DNA of 64,000 nucleotides from Methylophilus sp. QUAN (GCF_015354445.1 NZ_JADKYT010000003.1:62001-126000); one strand, 5' to 3'; counted from the first letter of the stretch, positions 36,269 through 48,121 are shown. Numbers and translations are program-made. Notes: a model not told the origin generated them from the sequence alone.

Positions 36269-37234
36269 CTATGCTGCAAGCTGGGCTTTCAGTTCTTCCT
36301 CTATGTCAAAAATATCAGCCACAATGCCATATTTGGCGATGGTAAAGATTGAAGCACCCGGGTCGGTATTCACCGCAATAATCGTAGGGACATGCTTCAT
36401 GCCAGCCATATGCTGGATGGAACCTGAAATGCCCATAGCGACGTAAAGCTTGCATGACCCAACCACCTTGCCTGATTGACCCACCTGCCTGGATTTAGGT
36501 AACCAGCCAGCATCCGCAATCGGGCGTGAGCAGCAAAGGGTTGCGCCTGCTTCGTCTGCCAACTCGCGGAATTGCTCCACGTTCGTTTCTTCGCCAATCC
36601 CGCGGCCAATCGACATGATGAAATCAACGGTGGTGATATCAATATCATTACCGCCGCCGACTTCTACGTAGTCTTTGTTTTGACTACGTGACTGCACAGA
36701 CGGTGCATCCATATGAGACACGGCTGGACTACCTGCCCCATCCAATGGCTTGAATACGCTAGGGCGGATCGTCAGTACCACGGTTGACTTACCTGGGAAA
36801 TCAACTTCAACGTTAACCTTCTGGTTGTAGCCACCACGGGTGGCAACAAGTTCATCCCCTTGATACTCCACAATATACACATCCGTGGCAAATCCATAAC
36901 CGGCCTTACTTGCCAAAGAGGAGGCATAGCCCAGTGAATCCACGGAGTGCGGCAGCAATACGACAGCCGGATTGTGAGCCGCAATCAATGCCGAGACGGA
37001 AGCTTCAAACACATCTGGATCGAAATCAGCCGATGGCCCTTTGACAACCACAAGCTCATCTACCCCATTGACCGATAATGCAGGTACAAAAGCGTCTGCC
37101 TGGCTACCAATCACGGCCACCAAGACTTTGTCATCGGCACTTTTCTTCAGGCCATTTGCGGCGCCGATCAACTCCAATGAGACGGGACGTAAATCGTTAC
37201 GGCGATGTTCTGCAATCACCAATATTTTACTCAT
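36269..37234 (-). CDS. etfA: Electron transfer flavoprotein alpha subunit
   Basis: A 321-aa ETF alpha chain. The C-terminal FAD domain carries SRPIADAGWLPKSRQVGQSG and GISGSIQHMAGMKHVPTIIAVN. It reads almost identically to the ETF-alpha I remember from Methylophilus W3A1, the physiological electron acceptor of TMADH. It takes electrons from the 4Fe-4S centre of TMADH and passes them to an ETF:quinone oxidoreductase. It follows etfB by 2 nt and is the last gene of the tmd operon. Confidence 0.96.
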   Translation of the reverse strand: MSKILVIAEHRRNDLRPVSLELIGAANGLKKSADDKVLVAVIGSQADAFVPALSVNGVDELVVVKGPSADFDPDVFEASVSALIAAHNPAVVLLPHSVDSLGYASSLASKAGYGFATDVYIVEYQGDELVATRGGYNQKVNVEVDFPGKSTVVLTIRPSVFKPLDGAGSPAVSHMDAPSVQSRSQNKDYVEVGGGNDIDITTVDFIMSIGRGIGEETNVEQFRELADEAGATLCCSRPIADAGWLPKSRQVGQSGKVVGSCKLYVAMGISGSIQHMAGMKHVPTIIAVNTDPGASIFTIAKYGIVADIFDIEEELKAQLAA

Positions 37235-37236
37235 GA

Positions 37237-38031
37237 CTATGCTCCTTTGAATTCATTAATGATTTGAATGATTTTTGCCGCCTGCTCAGAAATAGTGCCT
37301 TCAATCATGGTGGCACGGCCTTTTTCCGGGATGTACATGCGACGTACGCGTGACATGGATTGGGCAGCACCGACATCATTTGCAGAGAGTCCAATGTCAG
37401 CCAGGGAGACTTCCTCAATCGGCTTGGTCGCGGCTTGCTTGATCCCGCGCAGCGACGCATAGCGCGGCTTGTTAATGCCAAGCTGGATGGTCAGCACGGC
37501 CGGGCAATTGATTTCAACTTCTTGCAGCATGCCGCCTTCAAGTTCACGACGGATGACGGCTTTGTTGTCACCTGGCTTGTATTGCAAGTCGGCGACCACT
37601 GCCGCATGTGGCCAATTCAGATAAGAAGCGACTGAAATACCGGTAGAGGCATACGCCTGGTCAGAAGACTGCACACCGGCAAACACCATATCCGGCGCTT
37701 CTTTCTTGATCACTTCAGTCAAAATGCGGCCAACCACGATGGCGTCAGAACCCTCTGCAGCGCCATCCCAGACTCTGACCGCGCGGTCCGCTCCCTTGGC
37801 CAGGCACTTGCGCAGGCTTTCATCTACACGATCCGGACCCACAGACACTACGACCACCTCAACCTCGGTATCGCTAGACTCTTTGATCTTCATCGCCTCC
37901 TCTAGTGAGAAGTCATCCCACTCATTCAGGTCATACATCATGAAATCTTCATCGACGTCCAAACCGTCGTCTCGAATTTCAAAGTCTTCTTCCAGTGCTG
38001 CGGTCTGTTTTACTGCCACTAATATCTTCAT
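37237..38031 (-). CDS. etfB: Electron transfer flavoprotein beta subunit
   Basis: A 264-aa ETF beta chain, beginning MKILVAVKQTAALEEDFEI, with the conserved VVSVGPDRVDESLRKCLAKGADRAVRV region and the ETF-beta signature near EVEINCPAVLTIQLGINKPRY (split by the strand turn). It binds AMP and partners EtfA. It sits 16 nt after the leucine-rich-variant gene and 2 nt before etfA. No second etf pair is in this window, so it is dedicated to TMADH here. Confidence 0.96.
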   Translation of the reverse strand: MKILVAVKQTAALEEDFEIRDDGLDVDEDFMMYDLNEWDDFSLEEAMKIKESSDTEVEVVVVSVGPDRVDESLRKCLAKGADRAVRVWDGAAEGSDAIVVGRILTEVIKKEAPDMVFAGVQSSDQAYASTGISVASYLNWPHAAVVADLQYKPGDNKAVIRRELEGGMLQEVEINCPAVLTIQLGINKPRYASLRGIKQAATKPIEEVSLADIGLSANDVGAAQSMSRVRRMYIPEKGRATMIEGTISEQAAKIIQIINEFKGA

Positions 38032-38047
38032 ACCTTCGTCTCCTTCA

Positions 38048-39460
38048 TTACTTCGTTACTAGAAATGTATCGGGCATTTTCAGGCAGATATTTGCTGCCC
38101 ACCGATATACCGAAAACCTGACCTGGAAGTCTGGATCATCCCGCAGACTCCACTTGTCCTGTGCTTGCAAATGAGGGTTGTGTACGAGCAACACGCGGTG
38201 CAAGTAGTAAGGGTCCTCAAGTAAGGGCAGCAAGGTATTGCGTGCCGCTGACTTGTTTAAAATCACCCCCCTCCTTACATCTGCTTCATTTGAACTGACC
38301 AACTCCTTCAAAATACTTTGTGGCGTATTAGGGTTGTTTGCCACGCCACTTAATACATCCACATCCTTGTCATCCGCCAGCTTCATCAGGATTCTTTGTG
38401 ATGCATTCGCCTGATAAGCCACCCCAGAACGTACCCAGGCATTTTTGTCCTCCGCGAGCATATTGAGCAAATGCACCGTACTCATTGAGTTACGTGCTAC
38501 GGCCCGCCTGACATCTGCGACTGCATCCACAGCAAGCCGGTACAACACATCCAGTGATGTGGTCGGGCTGCGCGCAATTCTCTGCCTGACCCAGATGTCA
38601 TCATCTCTGGACAAGGCCTCAATGTGCTCTTCCGACAAATCAACACGCGAAGCCACTTCACGCCTGACCAGCTCACTTTTATCCTTAATCAAGTGACGAA
38701 AGAGGGCGACTGGCGTTAAGGCGTTAGCCGCAACGCCCGCCCTCACGCCTGCATCCTCACAGGCTGCATAACGTTGCAGGCTCTCCTTGCTCACCCGACG
38801 GTTCCTGGCCAGCACGCGCATCATCAATACCTCTTCACTTGCCGCAGCTTTCGCAATCAACCAAGCCAGACAATTGGCATGTCCAAGGATGGCCGCCTGC
38901 GTATAGACATCCGATGCATCAAATATCCTTGTCAGCAACTCGGCAGAGGCCGATGCGTTCTGGGCAATATTCTTGTGGATGGCCACTGCGATATCACTCC
39001 CAGAGGCACGCTCCGACAACTCCGCCAGCACCTTGGCATTCGCTGCGGGGTTTTTACTCAACGCTAACAAGCATTCACTATCGTTGGCGTGGAGTGCGAT
39101 CCTTCTTAAAACCTCCGTCCCACTGTTTAAATGTTGCGCGATGAGCTTGGTGAGTCCGGCCTTGTCCTTGCTGCGCGCCTCTTCGTACAGGCCGGATAGC
39201 ACGCTGGATGACGTTCCAGGGTTTTTATCCAGCCGGAGTTCAATCGCCTCATCGTGAACGCCTGCTAATGCGGTGAGTACCGATGCCGGTGTATGCTCCC
39301 AGCGGGCAATGGCTAACGCCGTTCGCCTTGTGCCGCAAATCAGCGCTTCTAATTCGAGCTTTGTGATCCCTGTTGCCAGCTCATGCACAGCAGCGGCAAC
39401 ATAGGGGTCTCTCGATTTAATCGCTAACTGCACCAGCGCATCAGCACTCCCAAACATCAT
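38048..39460 (-). CDS. Leucine-rich-repeat-variant/HEAT-like repeat protein
   Basis: An all-helical repeat protein of about 470 aa. From about residue 60 it is built of 24-36-residue units with the pattern VRRxVAxN...LLxxLAxD, for example ADVRRAVARNSMSTVHLLN, AWVRSGVAYQANASQRIL and VDVLSGVANNPNTPQSIL. This is the leucine-rich repeat variant (LRV) type. The N-terminal Cys cluster that binds 4Fe-4S in some LRV proteins is not evident. The ATG at 39460 is used; a GTG at 39469 overlaps the preceding stop (GTGA). Its place inside the tmd-etf operon suggests a scaffold or assembly role; function is unknown. Confidence 0.78.
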   Translation of the reverse strand: MMFGSADALVQLAIKSRDPYVAAAVHELATGITKLELEALICGTRRTALAIARWEHTPASVLTALAGVHDEAIELRLDKNPGTSSSVLSGLYEEARSKDKAGLTKLIAQHLNSGTEVLRRIALHANDSECLLALSKNPAANAKVLAELSERASGSDIAVAIHKNIAQNASASAELLTRIFDASDVYTQAAILGHANCLAWLIAKAAASEEVLMMRVLARNRRVSKESLQRYAACEDAGVRAGVAANALTPVALFRHLIKDKSELVRREVASRVDLSEEHIEALSRDDDIWVRQRIARSPTTSLDVLYRLAVDAVADVRRAVARNSMSTVHLLNMLAEDKNAWVRSGVAYQANASQRILMKLADDKDVDVLSGVANNPNTPQSILKELVSSNEADVRRGVILNKSAARNTLLPLLEDPYYLHRVLLVHNPHLQAQDKWSLRDDPDFQVRFSVYRWAANICLKMPDTFLVTK

Positions 39461-39465
39461 GCATC

Positions 39466-41610
39466 TCACTCTGAGGTTGAAATAACCTCGGCCACACCGG
39501 TGATGTCGACAACGTCGTACTCAATACACTCATCAATCAGCTCAATCAGCTCTCGCACCACGAACTGACCTTCAAAGCCTGATGTTTTAAGGGCATCCTC
39601 GAACATCGTCAGATCTTTAGGGCATGACACGATGAACACGTCCAGGCCCTCAATTTGTCCAGCTTCACGCATACGGTTTGCTGAGGGTTTCTCAATACCT
39701 ACCGGATCCGGAATCCAGATACGGCCGCCGCCAGCACCACAACAGAATGAGTTATCGCGGTTACGGCCCATCTCCACCAGTTCGCAGCCCAACAGCTTGA
39801 TCACATCGCGAGGCGCGTCATAGCCTTTGTTATAGCGGCCTAAGTGGCATGGATCGTGGAAAGTCACACGGTAATCGAGCTTTTTCTTCAGTGTGATCTG
39901 ACCAGATTCAATCAACTGTTTCACCAAGGTGGTGTAGTGATTGATTTCAAACTCACCGCCAAAGTCCGGATACTCGTTACGGATGGTGTTGAACGAGTGC
40001 GGGTCAGTGGTGACAATCGACTTGAAATCACATGACTGCAGCGTGCCGATGTTCGAAGTCGCCAGGTGTTCGTACAAACCTTCTTCACCCACACGGCGGA
40101 TGTCGTTGCCTGCATTCATTTCGGCTTCAAACAACAAACCAAAGTTGATACCGGCTTTATTCAACAGTTTTGCAAATGATCTTGTGACTTTCTGGTTACG
40201 TGGATCAAATGACGCATAGTCACCCACAAACCAGAGAATATCGACAGGCTCAGCCCTGGCATCCTTGATTTCAAATGGCAGGTCTTTGGCCCAGGCTGCG
40301 CGCTTGCGCTTTGACTCACCAAAAGAGTTGCCTGTTTTATGAATGGTTTGCAATGTTTTCTCGAGGATAGGCTCCATCTCGCCTGCTTCCACCAAGTTGC
40401 GACGCATTTGCACGATGATAGGCACATGCTCAACGGCAACAGGGCAAATCTCGACACACGCCAGACAAGTACGGCAAGACCACAGGGTTTCCTGCATGAC
40501 CTGGCCTGGAGATTTACCATGAATATCCAGCTCAGCCTCTGCCGGCAGTTCTTTGGCATTCAGCGTCTTGTTCGCGAACTCACGCAGAGACAGAATCACG
40601 TCACGTGGTGACAGTGGTGCCCCTACGGCATTGGCAGGACACGCCTCCTGACAGCGACCGCACTTGGTACAAGCATCCAGATGCAACAGGTTTTTCCAGG
40701 TTAAATCAGTAATGGTTTTATAACCGGCATTCGCCTGCTCAACCGGAATGATGGGCAATCGTCTGCCCACCAGCGGGCTCTTGAACATCAGAGAGGCAGC
40801 GGCGGTGAAGATGTGCTTGATTTTGGTGTAGGGAATACACGCAATAAACGTCAGTGACAGCAAGCCATGGAACCACCACAGGTATGGGCGGAATGCGCCC
40901 GCACCTTCTGCAGTCATGCCCAGCCCTGCCATCAGATGCGCAAGGATGGCACCTACCGGTGACCAGAAACGATGATCCCAGACCGAAGGGGTTTCACTGA
41001 GCCAGACCAGACGTGTCGCTTCCAGAATAAAGCCAGTGACACCAATCAGGATGAATGACCACAGGAAAGCCCAGTCTTCGCGACGGTAGCCGCTACGATC
41101 ATAGTCCGGATCGCCGACTTGCCTGTCCACACGCTTGTAATCAAGCTTGGGCAAATGCATCCACTTACGGCGATACATCATGTAAAGCAGACCCGCGATC
41201 ACGCCGAAACCGGCGACATCCAGCACTAAAGAAAACAGTAGGTAAAAGTTACCGTACCAGAATCTCACACCGAATAACGGCTCAAGAATATCGTACTCCA
41301 ACGTAATGGTGGCAGTACCGATGAAGAGTAAAACAAAACCAAAGAAAATCAGGCCATGCGCACGGCCCGCTTTTTTGTCACGACGTACCAAAGTACGATG
41401 TGAAGCCATGGTCTTAACCATGTCCCAAAAGCGTTTGAAGATTTGGTTCCAAGATTCATCTGGCTTACCGCGGCGATATTTACGCACCTGTACATAACAG
41501 CCGTGAATAAAGATCGCAATCGCAAGATAACCAAATGCATAGAATAGATAGATTGCCTTCGGGTCAAAGTCCTGGAAGAGTATTCGAGTGATTTGTGTAG
41601 GATCTGTCAT
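39466..41610 (-). CDS. EtfD/DgcB-like membrane Fe-S oxidoreductase (ETF:quinone route)
   Basis: A 714-aa protein. The membrane part (about 20-290; several helices, NarI-like) is followed by two 4Fe-4S motifs (CTKCGRCQEACP near 320 and CRTCLACVEICP near 385) and two cysteine-rich CCG domains (DPCHLGRYNKGY, FCCGAGGGRIW, VSCPKDLTMFE). This is the heterodisulfide-reductase-like architecture of EtfD and DgcB, which accept electrons from ETF or a flavoprotein and reduce quinone. ATG 41610 has AGGTG 7 nt before it. Between tmd and etfBA it is the logical exit from TMADH/ETF to the respiratory chain. Confidence 0.85.
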   Translation of the reverse strand: MTDPTQITRILFQDFDPKAIYLFYAFGYLAIAIFIHGCYVQVRKYRRGKPDESWNQIFKRFWDMVKTMASHRTLVRRDKKAGRAHGLIFFGFVLLFIGTATITLEYDILEPLFGVRFWYGNFYLLFSLVLDVAGFGVIAGLLYMMYRRKWMHLPKLDYKRVDRQVGDPDYDRSGYRREDWAFLWSFILIGVTGFILEATRLVWLSETPSVWDHRFWSPVGAILAHLMAGLGMTAEGAGAFRPYLWWFHGLLSLTFIACIPYTKIKHIFTAAASLMFKSPLVGRRLPIIPVEQANAGYKTITDLTWKNLLHLDACTKCGRCQEACPANAVGAPLSPRDVILSLREFANKTLNAKELPAEAELDIHGKSPGQVMQETLWSCRTCLACVEICPVAVEHVPIIVQMRRNLVEAGEMEPILEKTLQTIHKTGNSFGESKRKRAAWAKDLPFEIKDARAEPVDILWFVGDYASFDPRNQKVTRSFAKLLNKAGINFGLLFEAEMNAGNDIRRVGEEGLYEHLATSNIGTLQSCDFKSIVTTDPHSFNTIRNEYPDFGGEFEINHYTTLVKQLIESGQITLKKKLDYRVTFHDPCHLGRYNKGYDAPRDVIKLLGCELVEMGRNRDNSFCCGAGGGRIWIPDPVGIEKPSANRMREAGQIEGLDVFIVSCPKDLTMFEDALKTSGFEGQFVVRELIELIDECIEYDVVDITGVAEVISTSE

Positions 41611-41694
41611 TGTTATCACCTGTTTCTGAATGAATGAGTTCCATTAGCCCATGGGCAACGTGTAACTTGTATGTCGGGATTAATGCGTTGAAGC

Positions 41695-41723
41695 AAGGTC
41701 GGCGAGCTTGTGCTGCCGACCTT
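41695..41723 (-). other. Intercistronic hairpin between tmd and the EtfD-like gene
   Basis: AAGGTCGGC / GCCGACCTT is a 9-bp stem with an 11-nt loop, 15 nt after the tmd stop and 85 nt before the next start. There is no U-run, so it probably protects the tmd message or lowers read-through rather than ending transcription. Confidence 0.55.
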
Positions 41724-41737
41724 ACACTCATCAGGCG

Positions 41738-43960
<2,223 letters not shown>

Positions 43961-43974
43961 TCAAACTATGTGTC

Positions 43975-44033
43975 ATTTTCATAGTGATACCCAGGAGAGA
44001 CAATTACACTCATGGCTTACTACTTAGGTGTTA
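43975..44033 (-). promoter_or_regulatory. Promoter E: NarL-like box promoter of the tmd-etf operon
   Basis: Box about 44006-44033, core TACTACT-TA-GGTGTTA (44018-44033), left arm shifted by 1 nt. On the minus strand AA, TTGTCT (-35, 44003-43998), 17 nt and GAAAAT (-10, 43980-43975) follow. The leader would be about 38 nt. The -10 hexamer is identical to promoters B and F. Confidence 0.75.
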
Positions 44034-44105
44034 CTCAGTAGCGCTTGACTTTTAAGCATGCAATGCTGGTGAAAATATTGCTTTAAACTTTGCGCATCAG
44101 AGGGG

Positions 44106-45803
44106 TTAAAGTTGGTCGGTATACCAGACCACAAGAATGGCAACGGCAATGGTGACGTAAGGCAGGTGCTCGAAGAATTTTGTATATCTTGGCCGATTCA
44201 CTTGTACCTGCATGTCGCTTAGCAACTGCGTCGGGAATACGCCTTTATCTTCAAAATAATGGCGGTAAATGAATAAGGGCACGATGAGAGAAGAAAAGAA
44301 GAGCCCAGTCCTTAACGTGCCCTCGCCCCAAATTTCCGTACCCATCCCCATGATGGCCAAATTGAGGTAGCCAAGCAGCACGCCTGCGCCCATCAAGATA
44401 TTTGGTGTTTTATAAGGCCGCTCCCAATGCGGCCTGTCCATGCGATGGATCCAGCCGGCATTCAACACCAGAAAATGATAGATGATATACGCCACGTTGG
44501 AAGCCGCTAGCACAAACACATAATCCGACATCATGAGCAGGATGAGGTTATAGGAAAGGTCTGTCCACATCGCCCTGGTCGGAGAACCATTCTCATTGAC
44601 CACAGATAAATACTTGGGCAACAAACCATCCACTGAGGCTTGGTAAAGTGTTCTGGCCGAACCTGACATGGTGGTCATAATCGCCAGCAGCAAGGTGATG
44701 ATGAGCATCACCACCATGATATTGGCGATGATTGCGCCGCCACCGACAATGGAAGCCAGCGCACTGGCCACCCCATTCCCCTTATAAATATTGGCAGCGA
44801 GCATGCCGTCGTACATGGCCGGTGACTTCACTTCCCCTGCATCCCCGATCACAGCAGGCACCACCAACTCCCCTAGCCCCAAGTGACTTTGAAACGCGAT
44901 TGGCACCAAGGTAAACACGGCCATACAGAGCAATGCGGAATAAACAATCGCCTTGAAGGTATCCGCCTTGGGATCCTTAAACTCACGCGTGTAGCACAAT
45001 GCCGTTTCAAATCCATAAGTGGACCATGCTGCTACAAATAATCCGCCCGCCATCAGCTTCCAGCCATCCAGATTCCAGTCGCCATCAATGACATTGCCGT
45101 CCATGTCGTATGCTAATGGCGTGAGCGGAAAGAAATGTTCGCTGGCCAGGTCGCCAGTGACAAAAGGCACCAGTCCAATCAACAACAATGGGATGAGCGC
45201 CACCAACCCCAACACCATGGTGGTGCTGACTGAGCGTAAAATACCACCGTGCTGCACGGCGAACACCAGCAATAGAAAGGTGGCACCCAGAATGAAGGTT
45301 GCATTGATCCTCAGGCTGAGGCCCGCCTTGATCGTACTTAAATCCAGCAACGTGATTTGCCAGGTATTGATCAGCGAGTTTGCATCAAACAGGATGCTTA
45401 AAGAGTAGCCTGCGGCTAAACCTGAGCCAATCGCCAGTACCGGCGACCAGGCGGCCCAGTTACACCATACATTCAACGTAGCAATAAACTTGCTGTAGCG
45501 TATCCAGGCAACCGCACTATGGATGGACAACCCGCCAGACTTATGTGGGAACAGCCCGGCAATCTCCGCATAAGTAAAAGCCTGGATAAAACCAAAGCTA
45601 ATCGAGACCATCCACACCAGCCAGGCCGGTTTACCGACGGTTGCCGCGACAGCGCCTAGGGTGAATAAGACCAGCCCCGGCACCCCGCTTGCAATCCAAA
45701 AGGCGCCCTTCCAGCCAATGCCTCTATGCAAACCAGTTTGGGCTGCAGGTGCCTGACTGGGGAGATCAGCCGCAACGGAATGATCAGAAGAGGATAAAGT
45801 CAC
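44106..45803 (-). CDS. APC-superfamily amino acid/amine permease (paralogue 2)
   Basis: A 565-aa paralogue of the 26173-27870 permease, alignable end to end (GAFWIASGVPGLVLF, IAGLFPHKSGG, FETALCYTREFKDP, NAGWIHRMDRPHWERPYK). GTG start with no strong ribosome site. It follows ribB by 90 nt in the same direction with no terminator visible between, so it may be read from the folE2 promoter. Presumed to import a methylated amine or related compound; the different operon suggests a different substrate or affinity from paralogue 1. Confidence 0.85.
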   Translation of the reverse strand: MTLSSSDHSVAADLPSQAPAAQTGLHRGIGWKGAFWIASGVPGLVLFTLGAVAATVGKPAWLVWMVSISFGFIQAFTYAEIAGLFPHKSGGLSIHSAVAWIRYSKFIATLNVWCNWAAWSPVLAIGSGLAAGYSLSILFDANSLINTWQITLLDLSTIKAGLSLRINATFILGATFLLLVFAVQHGGILRSVSTTMVLGLVALIPLLLIGLVPFVTGDLASEHFFPLTPLAYDMDGNVIDGDWNLDGWKLMAGGLFVAAWSTYGFETALCYTREFKDPKADTFKAIVYSALLCMAVFTLVPIAFQSHLGLGELVVPAVIGDAGEVKSPAMYDGMLAANIYKGNGVASALASIVGGGAIIANIMVVMLIITLLLAIMTTMSGSARTLYQASVDGLLPKYLSVVNENGSPTRAMWTDLSYNLILLMMSDYVFVLAASNVAYIIYHFLVLNAGWIHRMDRPHWERPYKTPNILMGAGVLLGYLNLAIMGMGTEIWGEGTLRTGLFFSSLIVPLFIYRHYFEDKGVFPTQLLSDMQVQVNRPRYTKFFEHLPYVTIAVAILVVWYTDQL

Positions 45804-45893
45804 TGTGGGTGGCCCAATAGGCGATGCTGGCGTAATCCATGCATTCAGAACCGTCTGCGTTTTTGGTTAATTTAGCGGATGAACAAATTCAAA

Positions 45894-47078
45894 TCATACC
45901 GCTTTCTGCCAACTGTCCCTAGTCACGAAATCGGTGACGCTTAAACCAAAACCAGACATGCTTGGTATTTTGCGCGGTTCAGCCATTAAGCGCATATTCA
46001 AAACTCCCAAATCTCTAAGTATTTGTGCACCAATCCCATAATCTTTGAGCGTATGCTGGTTGTTTGATGGATAAGCTGCTGAGTGAATTGCATTGATAAC
46101 ATCTCCATTTTTCTCTTCACGCCTTAACATCACAATCACCCCTTCGCCGACCTGACTGATTTTGCGCATCGCATCAGGCAAGCTCCAGCTATGGTGCTTG
46201 CTACTCGCGTCCAATACGTCCAGCACAGACAAGGGCTCATGCACTCTGACTAATATACTTTTCTCTTTATTCATCGTGCCTTTCACCAAGGCCAAATGCA
46301 GTTCATTCGCCAATGACTCTTGATACGCAATCAGCTGAAAGGGTCCATAAGGGGTTTCAATGAGCCGCTCGGCGACACGCGATACCAGGCATTCTGTTTG
46401 GCTTCTGTAACTAATCAAGTCTGCGATCGTGCCAACCTTCAGGTCAAATTGCGCCGCAAACTCCAAAAGATCGGGTAAACGTGCCATTTCGCCATTATCT
46501 TTGAGGATTTCACAAATCACGGCAGAGGGGTCCAGATTTGCCAGCCTGGCGATGTCACATCCAGCTTCAGTATGACCTGCGCGTACCAACACCCCTCCAC
46601 TCTCGGCAATGAGTGGGAAGACATGCCCGGGGCTCACAATATCCAATGGTTTTGCATGTGCCTGTACAGCGGTTTTAATCGTGTGCGCCCTGTCAGCCGC
46701 TGAAATACCCGTGGAAACCCCTGCTGCGGCCTCAATAGAGGCCGTGAAGTTAGTGCCCATTTTTGTGCCATTACGGGACACCATCGGGCTGAGGTTGAGT
46801 TGTCGCCCACGTTCAGGTGAAATCGTTAAGCAAATCAAACCACGCCCATGCTTAGACATGAAGTTAATCGCCGCCGGAGTCACATGCTCAGCCGCCATCA
46901 CCAAGTCGCCTTCATTTTCCCTATCTTCATCATCCAGCAGGACAACCATGCGACCGGCCCGGATCTCTTCGATAATCTCAGTAATGGGACTAATGAGCTT
47001 TCTGGTTTTTTTATAAGTGACAGAGGCCTTGACTGATGTAGTCTGGTTTAACAAGGCACTTTCTACCGGAATATTCAT
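45894..47078 (-). CDS. ribB: 3,4-dihydroxy-2-butanone-4-phosphate synthase with degenerate GTP-cyclohydrolase-II-like domain
   Basis: A 394-aa protein. The RibB domain (about 35-235) has LLDDEDRENEGDLVMAAEHV and RAGHTEAGCDIARLA and makes the 4-carbon precursor of riboflavin from ribulose 5-phosphate. The C-terminal half is RibA-like, but the Zn-binding cysteines of true GTP cyclohydrolase II are absent (IHSAAYPSNNQHTLKDYGI in that region), so that activity is unlikely. ATG 47078 has AGGAGGG overlapping the folE2 stop: coupled translation. Within the amine regulon it would boost flavin supply for TMADH and ETF. Confidence 0.88.
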   Translation of the reverse strand: MNIPVESALLNQTTSVKASVTYKKTRKLISPITEIIEEIRAGRMVVLLDDEDRENEGDLVMAAEHVTPAAINFMSKHGRGLICLTISPERGRQLNLSPMVSRNGTKMGTNFTASIEAAAGVSTGISAADRAHTIKTAVQAHAKPLDIVSPGHVFPLIAESGGVLVRAGHTEAGCDIARLANLDPSAVICEILKDNGEMARLPDLLEFAAQFDLKVGTIADLISYRSQTECLVSRVAERLIETPYGPFQLIAYQESLANELHLALVKGTMNKEKSILVRVHEPLSVLDVLDASSKHHSWSLPDAMRKISQVGEGVIVMLRREEKNGDVINAIHSAAYPSNNQHTLKDYGIGAQILRDLGVLNMRLMAEPRKIPSMSGFGLSVTDFVTRDSWQKAV

Positions 47079-47088
47079 GATTGCCCTC

Positions 47089-47886
47089 CTACAGGTCCTG
47101 GCTCGTAATACAGGCGTACGCCGAATGATTGTGAATAGACTCAAAGTTTTCACACTCAACAACAAAACTCTTGATACGGGCTTCCTTGTAAAAGGCCGTG
47201 GCAATATCCCGCACCATGTCTTCGACAAACTTAGGGTTGTCGTAGGCGAACTCCGTCACATATTTCTCGTCAGGTCGTTTTAACAACCCATACAGTTCAG
47301 AAGACGCCTGCATTTCTACTAAACGGATGACATCTTCAACCCACATCAATGTATTGAAAGACACCGTCACCGTCACATGGGAGCGTTGATTGTGCGCACC
47401 ATAGGCAGATATCTTTTTTGAACATGGACACAGGCTGGTCACCGGAATGACGATGCGTACCTTTAAATCGTGCCCGGCTTCCGAAATCTCACCGAGAAAA
47501 GTCACTTCATAGTCCAGCAGGCTTTTGACACCTGACACTGGCGCCGCCTTGTTGACGAAATAGGGAAACGCCATTTCAATGTAGCCGGACTTCGCTTCAA
47601 GCTTGAGCGCTGTTTCATGTAACAGCAGGTAAAAATTTTCAAGCGAGATTTCGTGCTCATGATGATTGAGAATCTCGACAAACCTGGACATGTGCGTCCC
47701 TTTAAGGTGCTGCGGCAATTGCACATACATATTCAGCAGTGCAATCGTGCCTTGCGTGTCACCAGATTTATCCTTGACCTTAATCGGGTGACGAATCGCC
47801 TTAATGCCTACCTTATTGATGGCCAATTGGCGACCATCAGCAAGGTTTTGAACATCTTCTATGGGCAATGGCAGTGGTGAATTCAA
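47089..47886 (-). CDS. folE2: GTP cyclohydrolase FolE2 (type IB)
   Basis: A 265-aa GCYH-IB enzyme converting GTP to 7,8-dihydroneopterin triphosphate, the entry to folate and to methanopterin-type C1 carriers. Features: [15 protein letters not shown] near residue 63 and the metal-binding Cys in [20 protein letters not shown] near 150. It sits directly before ribB (10 nt) and behind a leader with an intrinsic terminator (47964-48000). Its presence in an amine-oxidation regulon fits a need for tetrahydrofolate or tetrahydromethanopterin to take up formaldehyde. Confidence 0.93.
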   Translation of the reverse strand: MNSPLPLPIEDVQNLADGRQLAINKVGIKAIRHPIKVKDKSGDTQGTIALLNMYVQLPQHLKGTHMSRFVEILNHHEHEISLENFYLLLHETALKLEAKSGYIEMAFPYFVNKAAPVSGVKSLLDYEVTFLGEISEAGHDLKVRIVIPVTSLCPCSKKISAYGAHNQRSHVTVTVSFNTLMWVEDVIRLVEMQASSELYGLLKRPDEKYVTEFAYDNPKFVEDMVRDIATAFYKEARIKSFVVECENFESIHNHSAYACITSQDL

Positions 47887-47963
47887 GATAATGCTCTTTT
47901 CTCAATCAAGTGATTGTCAGTGACGAGGTCTTTATTGCTTTGATATCCATTCCTGTACACCCC

Positions 47964-48056
47964 CAAAAAAATGGGGAGGCCAACTGGCATTAGCCTCCCC
48001 TCTTAGTGCAAGTTCAACTCGGATGTGAGGGGAAATCAGCTTGTTTCTGAACTTGA
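47964..48056 (-). ncRNA. folE2 leader RNA / candidate small RNA ending at an intrinsic terminator
   Basis: From promoter F a transcript would start near 48056. Its first segment CAAGTTCA pairs perfectly with TGAACTTG (arms 48048-48055 and 48009-48016). A terminator follows: GGGGAGGC-12 nt-GCCTCCCC (47973-48000), then seven T on the minus strand. The RNA is about 93 nt; folE2 begins 77 nt further on and needs read-through. It could be an attenuator, a riboswitch or a released sRNA. Confidence 0.55.
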
Positions 48057-48062
48057 GATTGA

Positions 48063-48121
48063 ATTTTCAAACTTGTGCGCAAGCATGACAATTGCCATTA
48101 AGGATTACTCCGTAAGGATTA
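48063..48121 (-). promoter_or_regulatory. Promoter F: NarL-like box promoter of the folE2 unit
   Basis: Box 48094-48121, core TACTCCG-TA-AGGATTA (48106-48121). It matches the promoter B box at 22 of 28 positions. On the minus strand AA, TTGTCA (-35, 48091-48086), 17 nt and GAAAAT (-10, 48068-48063). Confidence 0.75.

Noticed and set aside
41695-41723. Terminator splitting tmd from the EtfD-like gene
   Set aside because: The hairpin lacks a U-run and no new promoter is seen before the next gene, so it is kept as an intercistronic hairpin, not a terminator.
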